Part shown: one piece after another, positions 32,041 through 46,500 of the stretch | How positions within the stretch are numbered: position 1 is the stretch's first letter | Layout of the letters: the number at the start of each line of letters is the position of its first letter | NCBI GenBank assembly: GCA_964019415.1 | Contig: OZ025875.1 | Span: 2,531,501-2,595,500, forward strand | DNA from: Ianthella basta | Lineage: Eukaryota; Porifera; Demospongiae; Verongiida; Ianthellidae | DNA length: 64,000 nt | Reading direction: 5' to 3' | Notes under the pieces: generated by a model | Database searches by the model: none | Told to the model about the DNA's origin: nothing | Seen by the model: only the letters and a program-made list of their open reading frames with translations | Position numbers and translations under genes: made by a program

Positions 32041-33471
32041 AATTCTCTAAAATATCATTTTCAGAACCTTGTTATGACTCATGAACTCAAACAGGCCATG
32101 AAGGTGATGACTTAAGAGTGGCATTTGCTCATTTCATTGCTTTTGGGAAGTGAAACTAGCTGGTATGCACCGAGTGTTACTGTATTAGTACCTGTACTAA
32201 CAATCTTTCCTACATGACATGATTGTGGGATTGTAGGCTGGAAACTGGTTACACCACAATAATAAAACTATGTATAGTGTGACATCATGTGTGACCCCTT
32301 TGTCTATAGGCGGAAACAGCTGTGTACATACACTAAAACAGCCACCTGTGAGCCAGTTCTAACTGACCATTATTATAGAGCGAGAGGTGGCTGCTCTACA
32401 GAGGTACATTAATTGAAATGCTTTGGGCTATTTGGGGCCAGGTAGGCTGGCTGTTTTTGAGAGGTGGCTGCCTAACACAGTGACCAACTTGATTTAATGA
32501 TTTGTTCCACTATATCTGTTATGGGTGTGTATACTGTATGTACCTTACACAAGTTGTGGGCAGGTGTTGTGAGCATTTGTATCTGCTTACTGAAGATTCC
32601 TTCTTACCTAGCACAAAGGTAGAGGCATTGTGATTTACTTAGTTAGAAGTTCATTGATAGATGATGTTGTCAAAACAGTTGTAACGTATGATAAATGCAA
32701 AACCATGGTTATGTGCACAAATCGTGAGAAGAAATAGAGATGATACCATCCGTGCAGTATGAACTGTATTTGCTGATACATATAATTGGATGACCTTAGT
32801 GACACCCAAATGTTATATATAGCATGACTGTAACTGCATAACATAAAGCTGAAAGCTTATAATATTATGAGTATGCTGCTTGTGTCAAACTGCTTGTGTC
32901 TGCACCAAGTCACTGAGGTGGTACAAGTGAATCAGAGGTGGTATAAGCGATTTAGAACACCTCTGTTGGACCAATCAGATTACAGCAATTTGTTGCACCA
33001 TAGTCTAAATACTACTATTGCACTAGATGCTGTCACAGCCCCCTGTAGCCTCGTAGCCAGTATAGTCCGTGTAGCCCGCGTATATATAGTGTGACACAAA
33101 AAACACAAAGGAGGCTGACAAAAATTAAGCTGCTAGATATTAAAATAGGAAAATTGGAAACAACTTAACCTGTATAATTACTTAGTGTATGCAAATTTTG
33201 ACTGTATGAATTGGTCCAACATCAAAGGCTGAGGGCCTGTAGGTAATCAACGTTAACGTAAGCACACCATCGTATCCGCATGTGTTAACGTAACAGGGCG
33301 TGCACACATTCCGCTTCCACCCCCGCAAGCGCGATCCTCTACAAATAATGAAATTGCCTTCCATTGTGCGCAACATTATTGGGAACTCAAGTGCGTGCAG
33401 CACATCCACTGGCAGCTACTGAGCCGTACGTTTTTTGCTGGTGAGTAAAGGTGCTCTCTCCCGGATGTAGG
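32041..33471 (+). promoter_or_regulatory. 5' module and probable promoter region of gene 3
   Basis: From 32041 ('ttttcagaaccttgttatga') the sequence follows the module seen at 35353 and 62531, including 'ggcggaaacagctgtgtaca' and 'gtgagccagttctaactgac'. It is interrupted by unrelated DNA at about 32640-33280 and resumes with 'ttccacccccgcaagcgc' at 33315. The TATAAAA of gene 1 is replaced by a weaker 'ctacaaata' near 33339. The start ATG is at 33472. Confidence 0.5.
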
Positions 33472-33604
33472 ATGGGTCTCTTACTCCTCAATTACATTGC
33501 AGGTGAGCAACCACAACGCTTTATTTCCCTCACTGTCCGAATGTCCATTCCACGGCTTCACTCCTTCTCCACAGGACTTCTCTGCTGCTTTCAAGTGGCA
33601 GTAG
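33472..33604 (+). CDS. Gene 3 exons 1-2: signal peptide
   Basis: Exon 1 encodes MGLLLLNYIA, one codon shorter than in genes 1 and 5. Exon 2 encodes GLLCCFQVAV. The leader ends VAVA before TSELVPFN. The first intron that follows is about 6.3 kb. Confidence 0.75.
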
Positions 33605-35911
33605 GTAAGCTTGAGGCACGCTCATAGAGTAACTTAGCAGATTTGGGACAGCCCCCTGGCTCTCATGGGGCGACTACTCGGCTATTGACCCTAACCCTCT
33701 AACTCTCGTTTAGCCTAATTGGCATGCGTATAACAGCTGGGGCTATGTTTGATTGTCGCAGAGAGCGAGCGACTATTCTACTGTTCCTAAATATAACTAT
33801 CATTAGAAATTGGACAGCCTGATCAAAACAGACAGATGGACATTCACATGATAACTCTTACAGCAGTTAGATCCAGGGCCGTACGCAAGGGCGGTTCGTT
33901 GGGTTCGGACGAACCCCCCTCCAGGATTTGTGGTGCATAAAATGTAGTACCTATAACCGTTATGTAGTAGCTCAAGTCCTTATTCAGGGCCAGAAACAGT
34001 GTTTTCGAAGCTTCCTCGTTCCTTTTCAGCGATTTCCGTAACCGGCAAGTATTCCTTTTCATACCGTCTTCCATTTTGTTATGACGTCACTGGCAAGAAA
34101 TAATTTTCTAAGCCATAATTATTTTGCCAGAATGTAACCCCCTTTTCAGAAGTCTGCGTACGGCCCTGAGATCGATGCCTCCGGCCCCTAAGAAATATTC
34201 TACTTTCAGCGCATTCCACTTGTTACCCATGCACTGGGCCACTGGTACAACGTTGAATATATGATACCTTAAGGCTATTAATTTTAACTGGTACTAATTT
34301 CAGCAAATTTGGTGAGTAGTTCAAAATTGGTAGAAATTGTTCCACAATAGATTATTTGTACCGAAAAATTGAATATATAAAGCTGACCCTGTCTGTCTGT
34401 CTGTCTATGTGTCCACTATACCCGCACTTCTTGCGCCATTGGCGTCAAACTGACTGTGGTTGCCTAAGGCAAGGAGTTTCAGCAGTTTTGTACCAGACAA
34501 AGACCTTCGCGGTCAAAACGTCATACATTTTGAAAGGAAGTACAACCTGGATCTCGCCCGTGAAGTAATTTCCTACTGTCGCAGTAAGCTTCAAGACCGG
34601 GCAGATGTTACAACATCAAGATTTTTGAAGGAAAGGAGTTTCGTTCGACTGGGACTTTGGAAGCGTGCAAGGCATTTCAGAGAGACTTGAAACGTCCTCC
34701 TCGTCACTGCTGTCTCCACCTTTATTGCATAGGAGGACTTGCAACTTGTCTTCTACATCTCATCTGCAACAGATACTCCAGTGTTAGCTTTATAAACCAA
34801 GTAACCGAAGGCTTCCTACATGTTACAGGTTATGCTTGGAGGACAATTTTAATCACATGAAAAGGTGACCTGTAAAACGCCTAGCTGTGGTTAGAGGTTA
34901 CGTGGCACACAATATAGGAAATTTTTTATCTCTCTAATGTTGCCAAAACAGATGTAACAGCAAGTATGATTAGATGCCACCCAATTGAGTGATGTCTGTG
35001 GGATTTATAGCACAAAGCTGGAGGGGGCAAACCGCCCGAGTACGTATTCGAGTGTTGAGTGGTCCAATCAAAGTCGTCTCCCTTTCTCTTCTTGACGATG
35101 TCCGCGTCATTGGCAACCAATGACAATGCGGGAAGCCCAATAGCAGAACTCTCCGGCACTTGTGAGCCTTCTTGCTGTATTCTTTTGCTGTCTGCTGTTA
35201 ATCCTACATCTTAGGGAGGCCATCTGATGAGAACTGAAGGAAATTCAAATAGTTTGCAGCGACAAGCGTGTATTGTGGGGCAGATGCAAATATCAATTAC
35301 AATATAGCTACAGAAGTCAAATAGTAGATTTTTGTCATTCCGCAGATTAGATTTTGTAATTCTCTCAAATACTGTTTTCAGAACCTTGTTATGACTCATG
35401 AATTCAAACAGGCCATGAAGGTGATGAAGTAAAAGTGGTATTTGTTAATTTCATTGCTTTTGGGAAGTGAAACTAGCTGGTATGCACCGAGTGTTACTGT
35501 ATTAGTACCTGTACTAACAATCTTTCCTACACAACATGATTGTGGGATTGTAGGCTGGGAACTGGTTACACCACAGAAATAAAACTATGCATAGTGTGAC
35601 ATCATGTGTGACCCCTTTGTCTATAGGCGGAAACAGCTGTGTACATACACTGAAACAGCCACCTGTGAGCCAGTTCTAACTGACCATCATTATAAAGAGG
35701 TGGCTGCCTAATGCAGTGACCATCTTAGACCTGTTCCACTATAATTATCTGTTATGGGTGTGTGTACTGTATGTACCTTACACAAGGTCTGCGCAGGTGT
35801 TGTGAGCATACGTAACTGCTTACTGAAGATTCCTTCTTACCTAGCACAATGGTTGAGACATTGTTAATTCTGTGCACAATGCAAGGTGTATGTTATGCAC
35901 CAGTGCATGCT

Positions 35912-35985
<74 letters not shown>

Positions 35986-37477
35986 CTTGATATTCAAAAG
36001 CAGTTTAAGTTGCACATGACACATCATGTGACATCAAAGTGATGCTAGTGATATGACATGTATGGTAAGGCCTATAGGGTGAAGATACAAGAGGTACACA
36101 TTTCCGCTTTCACCCCCGTGAGCACATTCACATAGCTCTATAAAATGCTTCTGTCGCACGTGTGCACAGTCTTATTGTGAACTCCAGTGCATGTTGAGCA
36201 TCCACTGGCAGCTACTGAGCCATACTTTGGGACAGCCTCCTGGTTCTCAGCGACCACTTGGGCTGTCGACTTCAAACATGATCGAATTGTAACTCGCGAC
36301 GAGCCTACAGTACATAATGTTAGCAGGATGGACACTTGAGTCAAGCACCTAACTCTCACAACGGTTAGCTAACAAAGTTTCAACTCAGTCCACTTGATAC
36401 CCACCGGATGCGACACCGATGAGCCGAGTGCCTTTAGGCTATAAGGCTATTGGTTAAATTTACCTTAGCATAATGTCGCTAACACTGCCATCCTCTTTAT
36501 AGTTAGAGGTACATTCCTATGAGTTGCATGCTGCCGTGGATAGTAGTGCATCATGTTTCTTATCTTCCTTGTTAAGTTTCTGTTTTGTTACAGGTTATTA
36601 ATTTTGTTTCTAATAGTATGCAGTAATTAATGTGGACAGTATACTGCTCCCTTGGCATGCATGGTGCTTATTCCTTACTGGCTACATGCCTTGGGTTCCC
36701 CACTCTTACTCTCCCAACCAAGTTCTGTGGGGTGATTTCCATCGTTTTTATCGATGTGATCAGGCCAAAACGGGTTGCAACATGTGATTTAATACCACAT
36801 TTTCAAAGCACATCTGTATGGGAAATCCAGGTTATTTGGAGAGTAGGCTCTACAAAACTATCTTTTAGTCACAAGCATGGTTGCTTGGTAACCATGTTTG
36901 AATTTGAATAGGCTTGGCAGCTCGGTGACCATGTTGCATCAGGCTTTGAATGGTCTCATATATGGAACTGTACCACAATATCATTAGATGGGGTTGTTGA
37001 GTGGTACTCACAATCCATAAAACAATTTTTTGCTGCATACCCTGACCTTCTGCCAACTCATTGTACACTTATACACATGGGTTAAAGGTATCCTTCCTAT
37101 ACTGAGCTTTTTTGGCTGGAAGATGCAGCAAAGGTACAGTTGTAGTTAGCTGCATACATGTATGCATTAGCTGTTACCATATGCTCCCTATATGGTTGGA
37201 GTGTAGGACATTAATTTTGACAGAATCAAATTCAGCGAATTTCATGATTGCAAAATCTAGTCTCACACCAGACTCGAGTACCCGACCGAGTGAAGTCATA
37301 CTGCGACCACCCATATCCTTTGTTCGTCAAACCCCTGGGAACACTCTTCTGTTCACAACTATGCTTGGTCTATTAGCTACTAACTGCATGCCAATATGTT
37401 TCACTGTACTTATTTTTACTTTTCTAAGGTAGTGCGCATGTGTGCCATATAATTATGTATCCAATATATAAAGCCTA

Positions 37478-37512
<35 letters not shown>

Positions 37513-40500
37513 TGGGATACGTGCACGCGTTTCTTGCTCCATCGCCGTCAAACTCGCTGTAGTTGCTGGGGGGAGAGGGGGGGTGGGGGGGGGGGGGGGA
37601 GTCGGGGAGTGCCGAGGGTCAGGTTATAGCGCGGGGTTGATGTCGCCCTTCTTGCGGTTTGCAGAGAGTTATCAGTGTATTTCCGCTATGTCCTTCGAGG
37701 ACTTGGGCCCTTTCAAAATATCGTTCCCGTTGACTTTCGGTTTTTACCGGACTTGATTGGCTGTCGTCCCACGTTCGAATTTAAACCGACAATCATCATT
37801 CTAGCTGTAGCAGTAACATGGTTGCTGAGGGCATCGGGGGACAGGCATCGGGCGTCGTAGCTCGCTCGCCGAAGGCGAGCCTCTCTGCTAGTCTAATATA
37901 CAAAGCCGAAAGTGGTCTGTGTGTTTGTTTCACTGTGCGCTCGCGCGTTTCTTGCTCCGTCATAGTCAAACTCCCTGTGGCTGCTGAGGGCCCCGGGGGT
38001 CAGGTTATAGCGGGGTTGACGGCGCCCGTCTTGCGGTTGGAAGAGAGTATCCTTCCATTTCCGCTTTTATCTTCGCGTGCGACCGCCATTTTCTAATTAT
38101 TGTTCCCATTGACTTCCGGTTTTTACCTGACCGCTTACCCACGTTCGAATTTAAACCGATAATCAGCAGCTTGAGCTGTAGCAGTAACACGGTAAGTTAA
38201 TAAGTCATAGTTTGCGTTGCTGTATGATCTTGTTTATTGTTGTAGCAGATGTTCCATTGCATGCATTCCACTGACACAGTAACTAAGATATGTACTAATG
38301 GATTTCTGCGGCAAGAAGATCTGCCATTCGTTTGTTGACAGAGTCACTGACAAGAAGACTGTCCAGATTATCTTGTACAAAGGTCGATTGTACTGCTGTA
38401 CCTGATCTATCTAGCCCTTGCCAATGACTGGAGTAGCTCGCGCACGGTAGCTATAGCTTACCATCATATGTATCCCATCTGCAGTAAACTATTAAATTAC
38501 TTCAACCGGCAGGTTCCGTGCGCATAACAGGATTCCTATCCTTTGAGCAAGCCAAATCCGTGTCACTACATTTTAAACTGATGTCATACAGCAATCGGCG
38601 AATCTGATTGGCCATGACAGGATCTTGTCCTGGACACAAGTCAGCGCATGCAGCAATACCAGGCCCTTCTGCAAGGGGGTCTGGTGTGCGAGACTAGTAC
38701 AAAATTGCTAACAATTGTACCTGAAGCAATTCTTTTGTACAAGAAAATTTTTAAAATGTTTGTTAATATAACTATATGTAAAAAGAAAACAATAGGGTTC
38801 AGTACAGCTAAATGGATAATAAATAAATCCAAAGAACAGCCTTATATCTGTAAATGTGCTAAATTACATTCTGGCAATTAATTACTAATCACATGCGATC
38901 ATTCAAATTAATGTAAAAATTCAGTCAATCAGGCCAGACTCAAGCTGGCCTGTGGTTCCCATCACTAAGGCACAATTGGCAAGCTGCACCGCCACCGACA
39001 GTCTCTGGATGAGGTAAGTGGTTGCTGCCTCCCTTCCTCGTGGTCTGGGTCATCCGGTGGCCCAGTTCTTTGAGGAGTGCCTTGGTACATGGGCCAAACA
39101 CTTTGGTTGTCTCTTCCGCGACCGTTGGGAAGAGGTGAGTGGTGGTGGCAGAGTAGGATGGAGCAAAAGTGTCCTGGCAGTTTAAATAATAATACACAAA
39201 AGCTGAATATCGCTAAAATTTGAGCGTTCTCATCAGACTTGAAAAAGATCAGAAATGCTACTTGGGTGGGACTCCAGAGGTATGCCTGCCTTGTCCTTCA
39301 CTGAGCTCATCTCAAGGTGGAATGGTCAGGGTTGGCTCCTGTTTGGAGGGTACTAGAAGAGTTAATGACTCAGATCCATGACTGCTTTGTGTGTGTGAGC
39401 TGTTGAAAATGCTGTTTTAACCACAATGCATCAAGCACAGAATATGTTGTTGGTACATTTGTCCTTGCATTGGCTGTGTACCATATTAATTTGGGTTTCC
39501 ACATACTTAGAATCCTCTAAACTATTTAATTGCAAATTGCATTCAGAAATTAATTGTCAATTTGAAATGTTCATGCAGTATGTGATGGAGTGCTTCAATA
39601 TTTCAATAATGCTATTTGCCTTGATAAATGTAGCACTGCACTTTGTATAATACACATCACTAATTCTTAACTGGAAGGTGCCATGCAATTAAGTTGTGCA
39701 AGTCATAATGTATGGAGTAGTTTGTGCAATTAAATGCATACAGGAAGTGCTGAGCATTTCCACTAGAAAGAAGACTTTCAGTGATTAAATGTCAACTGGA
39801 AGTTACATTAAATATGATATTAGCTTCCCCCTTTGTGTATGCACCTAGGCTATCATATAAAATATGCAATAACTGTTGTATAGTTTGTTTAAAGTGCCTG
39901 TCATGTCTGTATCTCTCTCCGTTCAGCTACTTCTGAATTAGTACCCTTTAACCGGATCCTGCTTCCAGGAAGTGTCCTCAATGACAGCATCACATTTATC
40001 CCTCAGAATACCAGTACTGGTGCTAACAACTATGAGCTGCAGCAGTTAGCTCCTAGTTCAAAAAACATAAGGTGTTTCAAAGGAGACAAACAGAATACTA
40101 TCGTGTTGGACAACTTAGTGCCTGGTACCCAGTACATTTTCTCATTGAAGGCATGCATGAGCAAAATTAATAGAGAAAATTGTTCCAGCTGTGAGCCAAT
40201 CAGTGATCAGCTCACCTTGTACACTGCTGATGGTGAGGAGTTTATGAGCTCTCATTACTATCGTAAAGGCTAATGCTGGAATGAAGAGAATGAACATAAT
40301 TTGCTTTCAGTTTCTTCTACTTTCTCCCTCACTTCAGTACCCTTGATGCCTCAGAATGTCAGTGCCATCAGCGCTGGTTCTACCATTGTGTCAGTGACCT
40401 GGAAGGAGCCTGCTGTATTTTTCCGTGAGCACCTTATGCCACTGTTAATTGCATGCATTAGTAATCCTGAATGAAATACACTAATGCAATGATATGCAGA

Positions 40501-43500
40501 ACATTCTCAGTTGGTGACCAAAATTTCTTCCAACAGAATGTATCAGTGATTCCAGTGGCTAATCTCACTTTACCACAGCCTAAATGCTGTATGTAGTTGT
40601 CTGGAGCAAATTTGGCTAATGTCAAGTGCATAGTTAGATAGCTAGGATGCGCAGGCAGCTAGGGATGGTAGTCAATAGAAATGTTGGCTTTGCTAATACC
40701 TTGAAGTTACTAATTTTAGCAGGTACAAGTTTTTAGTTTGAATAATCCAGGAGTTGATTGGTTCTCTTAAATGGTAGCGATTTTCAAGTTTTGTGTGTAT
40801 TAATGTTTTATTACATTAATTTTTGTGTGCAATGTTGAGCGATTTTACACTGCTTGCTAAATTGCTCAAATTCTGTTAAGGTAAGACCATACCATATTTT
40901 GAGGCAAAATTGCCAATTTTTGGATTTCACTACCAACTAATTATATATTATCTCATCCTTGCCTGCAGCAAGGATAAGAGTCAAATAAGCTTGTTCAGTG
41001 TTGTTTTAGCTATCTAAAGTATTGTTGTGTGCTTATGCCCCAGGTGCTTTCTAGACTCTTTATTTTTATTTCTTGCTTTTACTCAATTTACGTTTTGTAG
41101 TCTGTGCTCGCACTGGGAAGAAGCCTATCACACTAACACTTAATGTTGTACTGATGTGTTTGATATCAAATGAAAGCTTAAGATCTTATCTGTGATATGA
41201 GCGAATCGCATTCAGTGTGTGTTGAAGTATAGCTTGCTATGGCTTCTTAGGTTGCAAAGCTGGTGAATATTTGTGGTTTGCCATTTCGAGCAAGTCCCAC
41301 CCTCCAAGACAAGACATACCCAATGATGTCCTTCGCTTATATCATAGCCTAGGCTATGTTCCCTGTATAAAACAAAGGCCAGCTCTGTACCACATAGCTT
41401 GCGTATGATACACTTCTTCCTGTGCGCGAGGTGCAACTTTCACATAAGCGCTTCAATCTCCAGATTGCAAGGGGGTATGACCAGTAAGAAGAGCTCTTTT
41501 CAATGATATATAACATGCCTAGATTGCATTAATCACTCATGAGATTTCGCTGCAATTTTGAGCATTGTCCTACCTTAAGGGTAGTTTCTGTGTGTATTAG
41601 AATTAGTGAATTTGGAAGATTACCATAAGTTATGCAGATCCAGTCGAGTAAGTATCTGAACCCAGCAATAATAAATGACATCAAGGTGATTGGCCAACAG
41701 CCACAACAGTTGTATGGCTACTTGTAGCAGGAAAGAAAGGATCTGTACTTGGCAGTTCAGTATAGGTGCGTCTAATAACCATGACACAATACAAAGTAAT
41801 GTGAAGGCTTTGGGGTACAAAACCAGACTGTCCCAGAGCCAGACACAGACAGCTGGGACAGAGGAGACAAGGATAGCCTGGTTGGTGAAGACAAAGGCAG
41901 ACAGCTTGGTGATAGCTCAATCAAAGAATATGCAGACAAGGAAGTATTGGAGACAGATGCGTTAAGCAGGATTTTACCCAGAAATTTATTGTATGGAAAT
42001 TTTGTAGTAATTATGGCATTGCTCGCAAAATTTGCTAAAATGAATACCCATAGATACCTGTTAAAATTGGTCACCTTGCAGACACATAGCTTCACCATCC
42101 CTCCTTGCCTGTACTATGCTCTGGCAATTTTGCACCAGACGGCTACATTGTGTATGACATGTATGTAGCTAAAATTTGAGTTTACTCACTAGCATCACCA
42201 CCATTTCTGGTTAGAATAGAGTAAATAATATATATTCTGCATTGTTTGTTAGCTGATAGTTTCTCCTATACAGCTCATAATAACAGCCTGACCACTTATG
42301 AGGTGCAGTACCGAGGAGTAACCACTCCTAATAATGTAAGTGGAGCTTTCTTTGAAGCAGTCACTGAACCTGCTGGGATGACGTTGTCCTATGACATTCT
42401 TGGTCTGATGGCCTACTCTACCTACGCCGTGTCTGTGAGAGCAACAAACCAGTATGGAGTGGGAAACTTTAGTGAGGAAGTGACTGTGCAGACAGGGGAG
42501 GAAGCCCGAGGTTGGTTACAAGCTTTTTATTGTACAAGTAATGTCTAGTCCTGCCTCAAACATGCAATAAAAAATTGATTATAGTATGAAATGCTATAGA
42601 GTCACTAACAAGGGGGGTTCATGGCAGTCTGTCACAGTTGTGTTGTGGGTGCTTTTCACAAGAATGAGGCATTCAGTCTTTCTTCATGTGTTTATGCAGT
42701 TCCCTCTGCTCTGTTGGGTTTACACATTCCGGATATCACTGCCAATGGGTTCACTCTTGAGTGGACCCCTCCCAGTACTCCAAATGGAATCATTGAATTT
42801 TACCAAGTGGCACTGTTCACAGCCAACAACCTAGACCTGCCTACATTGAGCCCCATCAATGTTAGCAATACATCATACACCTTCACTGGCCTGGCCCCTT
42901 TCACTGGGTATTCAGTCCAAGTGTGTGCTTACACCATTGGATGTGGCGACATTGCTACCTTGAATATCACAACATTGGGAGGTGAGGGAGAAATGTATTC
43001 AGCAATAGCTGGGCAGAGTGCCACACACTCTATGTATGTACTTGTACTGATAACACATTGCATTTTATTTTAAGCTTCATTGCAATATTTATTGTATAAT
43101 ACTGTTTATTCCAGTGCCCCCTAAAGTATCCCCCTCAGATGGAATAAGCAACAAGCCAATACACACAGGAGACCCAGTGACCATCTCCTTCACTGTTATG
43201 AATGAGCCTCTTCCACCTGTCACAAGGGAAGCTATCCAGTGGGTGTTCATGGGAAGTGGAGGTGCTGTCAACCTCTCCTGCCCTAATACCCTCAAGTACA
43301 CCTTCTCCAATGACTGCCTCAACCTCACTGTGAACAACACAGTGGGCAGTGATGCTGGCCTGTATCAGATAACAATCACAACTGAAGGTGGAGTAGGTAT
43401 GAGTGCTGTTGGGATATCAGTCAGTGGAGGTGAGTTGTGTGAGATGGTGTGTGTGTAATATGTACATATATGTCTATGTATGTGCACTCCACCATAGCAC

Positions 43501-46500
43501 AGGTCAATACAAATTGTTACGTGCCATCTTATGCTGCAGTTGTACCTGAGATAGTGACTACTCTAGTGAACACCACCCTGGCCCAAGCAGGCTCCCACAT
43601 GTTTGTGTGTGCAGCAGTGGCTGATCCTCGTCCTGTGTTTACATTCCGCTTCAATGGGGAGAGAATTACAACCAACAACTCAAAGTATACCTTGGTCACC
43701 AACAGCACTCATGGCACTCTGACTGTGTTCAACCTACAAGGCAGTGATGAAGGGTCCTACACTTGTTCTGCTTCCAACAGATATGGAAGTGTGAGCACTG
43801 CAGCTGTACTAACTGTGCAAGGTGTGTTTGGGTTGGGATTTGAAGATTTGATTTGTGTTGCATTTTGGTAGTAGATGCATTGCATCCTTCCCCTGCTCCT
43901 AGTAGATGCATTGCTTCCTTCCCCTGTTCAACATGTTCAACATGTTCAACAGGGGAAGGAAGCTCACGTCCCTTTGTGTCAAATGCATACTTATTTAATG
44001 TGGATTACTGCAGCAATGTTTCTTCTTGATATTGATTCATCTTTCTTTGCAGTTTCCCCCACTATTGTCTTCTCCCCTTCTGCTGTCCGTGATGTTGTGA
44101 GGGGAGACAACTTGGTTGCCTCATGTCAAGCTAATGCTGATCCACCACCAATGATTCAGTGGTTCAGAGGAGACCAGATGCTTAATGATGGAGACCAGTT
44201 AGGAAATGTATCAATATCACAAAGTTTCAAAGGCTCTGATCGCAGCAGCCAGCTCACTGTGACAGACGTCACATCTGATGATACAAGGGTATATTCCTGC
44301 ATGGCAGTCAACAGTCTGGGAAAGGATTCCAAGACATTTCAAGTCAATGTTGTGGGTGAGTCAGATCCAATCCATTACAAGTTGGTATTCAGCAGCAATG
44401 CTATCCTCCCAGTGCTGTAATCATTCTGGTCCACATCCATTCTCTGTATGCAGTGAGGCCCAACATAACTGGTATTATGAGTAGTGTGAATGGTTCAGAG
44501 GAAGAAGCACTGTATCATGAAGGGACGTTAACATTGGAAGAGTTCACTCCCCAACTTGTGGTGACATGTAAAGCTTATGGCACTCCTCCACCTGAAATTG
44601 CCTGGCTAAATAATGGCGTTGCTCTGCAAAACATTCCAGGTAGAAGGAACATCACAGTTGAAGATGGAGGATCACTTGGTGAACTGGGTACCATCACCCG
44701 GTCCACTCTCAGCCTCTCAGAGGTGCAGCTATCTGATGCAGGAGAGTACACTTGTAGAGCAATCAGTGGCAATGTCTCCCCCATCTCTGGTACCACAGCA
44801 TGGACATTCAAATTCAGAGTCAATGGTGAGTATTTAACCTTGGTGATCAAAAGTACTTCATTTTGAAGCATGCTGTACTTTTTCTGGTTCCTTCCTTCTA
44901 ATCCCACTGTGCTTATATTACCATTTGTGTTGTATTTCTTACAGAAACAAATGAATGTGACCCCAACCCCTGTATGAACAATGGGAAGTGTGAGGATGGA
45001 GTGCAAAACTACACATGCAATTGCATATCCCTCCTTGAGGATGGTGTTAGGAATTTCTACACAGGAAGGAACTGTGCTGAAAGTAAGGGAGGATGGGTTA
45101 TCACAGCATGACTTGTTCCACATTACATTATACTCTTTTGTATCCACAGAGGTTGACAATCGAGTAGCCCCCTCTCTTACCAACACTCCCGTAAGTATGA
45201 CAGTGGATCTCAATGACAAGGTAGTCCTGAGCTGCTCTGCTACTGGCAACCCCACACCAAACATTCAGTGGTACAAGGATGGCATTGCAATTAAGGGCCC
45301 TCAGGCCTTTGGAAGTGAATTTATGATCACAGAAACAACCCCCAAAGAACGAGGATTCTATCAATGTGTAGCCTTCAGCAGCTTTGGTCCACCAGCAAGA
45401 TCTGATGATGTATCAATATTAATCAATGGTGAGAACGTTTTAACACTCAACTGAGATTGAAACTGAGCAACATGCAGTGTGTGTCAATGTATCGTTGTGC
45501 AGGCATTGTTCAACTTCGTGTCCGAATTGACTTTGGGAGTAGGAGGAAACGACAATCCAATGCCAATGCTGACATTATCGAGACTGTGAGTGACTTAACA
45601 TACTGGTACATACTAGGTAACCACTGGATGAAAGTGTGTGCTTTTGTATATTCCCTGTTATTAGCTGCAGTTGCAAACAGTGAACCAACCTCTAGCAGTG
45701 GAAGGAGACTATACAGCCACTGTGTACTCAGTGGAACCTGCTGGGGACAACACCACTGACATTGTGATCGCCGTGGCAACCAACAGCTCTGATACTCCTG
45801 CAAATCTCACTGAGCAGCTGACACGGCCTCTTGAACAAACACTGGAAGAAGTTACAGACATCAACGAGCAAATCTCATTTACTGTAGAGACCACTGAGAG
45901 ATATGGTATGCATTTGTCTAGCTAACTGATGTGTGAGCCTGTGTACAGTGAATGCAGAGCATCTTGTATGCAGCTTCATGCAGTAGGCAATTCCCTACAA
46001 TGGCTGTGACTACTGTGAATATGTTGTGGTGCTCATGCAGCACTCATATCTCATTCACTCCTACTCCTTACCAAGATGGCTGTCCTGAACTGCCTGACTC
46101 ACCCTGTGGTAATGTTGGTCCAGTAACTTGGCCTCAGACTGAGATAGGCCAGGTAGCCTCAGTCCCCTGCCGGTGTGGGTTAGATGACCCACTGATCCAG
46201 CAACTGACTGGCACTCGGAGATGTGGTGGGAGGTATGAAACTGGTGCAGTGTGGGAGGAACCACAGTGTGAGGGCTGCCAGTTCAGCGAGACAAGGAGAA
46301 TGCTTTGTGCACTTGCCGAGGTTGGTTGATTCAATGGAGTGACAGGTTGTGGTTATGAGAAGGATTAGGAAATATACATTGCCTATGGACATCTCATGTT
46401 ATTGGTTTCCAATTCAACCATTTTCTTTGTCTATATATCCGTGCATATGCTGCTGCTCTCTAGATTGATAGCCCAGCCCAGCTGGCCACTGTTCTGGTGA

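Noticed and set aside
34356..34860. Overlapping open frames near a TGTC repeat
   Set aside because: They have no recognised domain and no counterpart in gene 1's intron; too weak to call.
35917..35983. Possible CRISPR-like or satellite array
   Set aside because: It is a simple CA dinucleotide run without spacers.
44575..45264. A 229-codon open frame on the minus strand across several receptor exons
   Set aside because: It lies antisense to exons 10-12 of gene 3 and crosses their introns. The corresponding region in gene 1 is broken into shorter frames, so it is chance.
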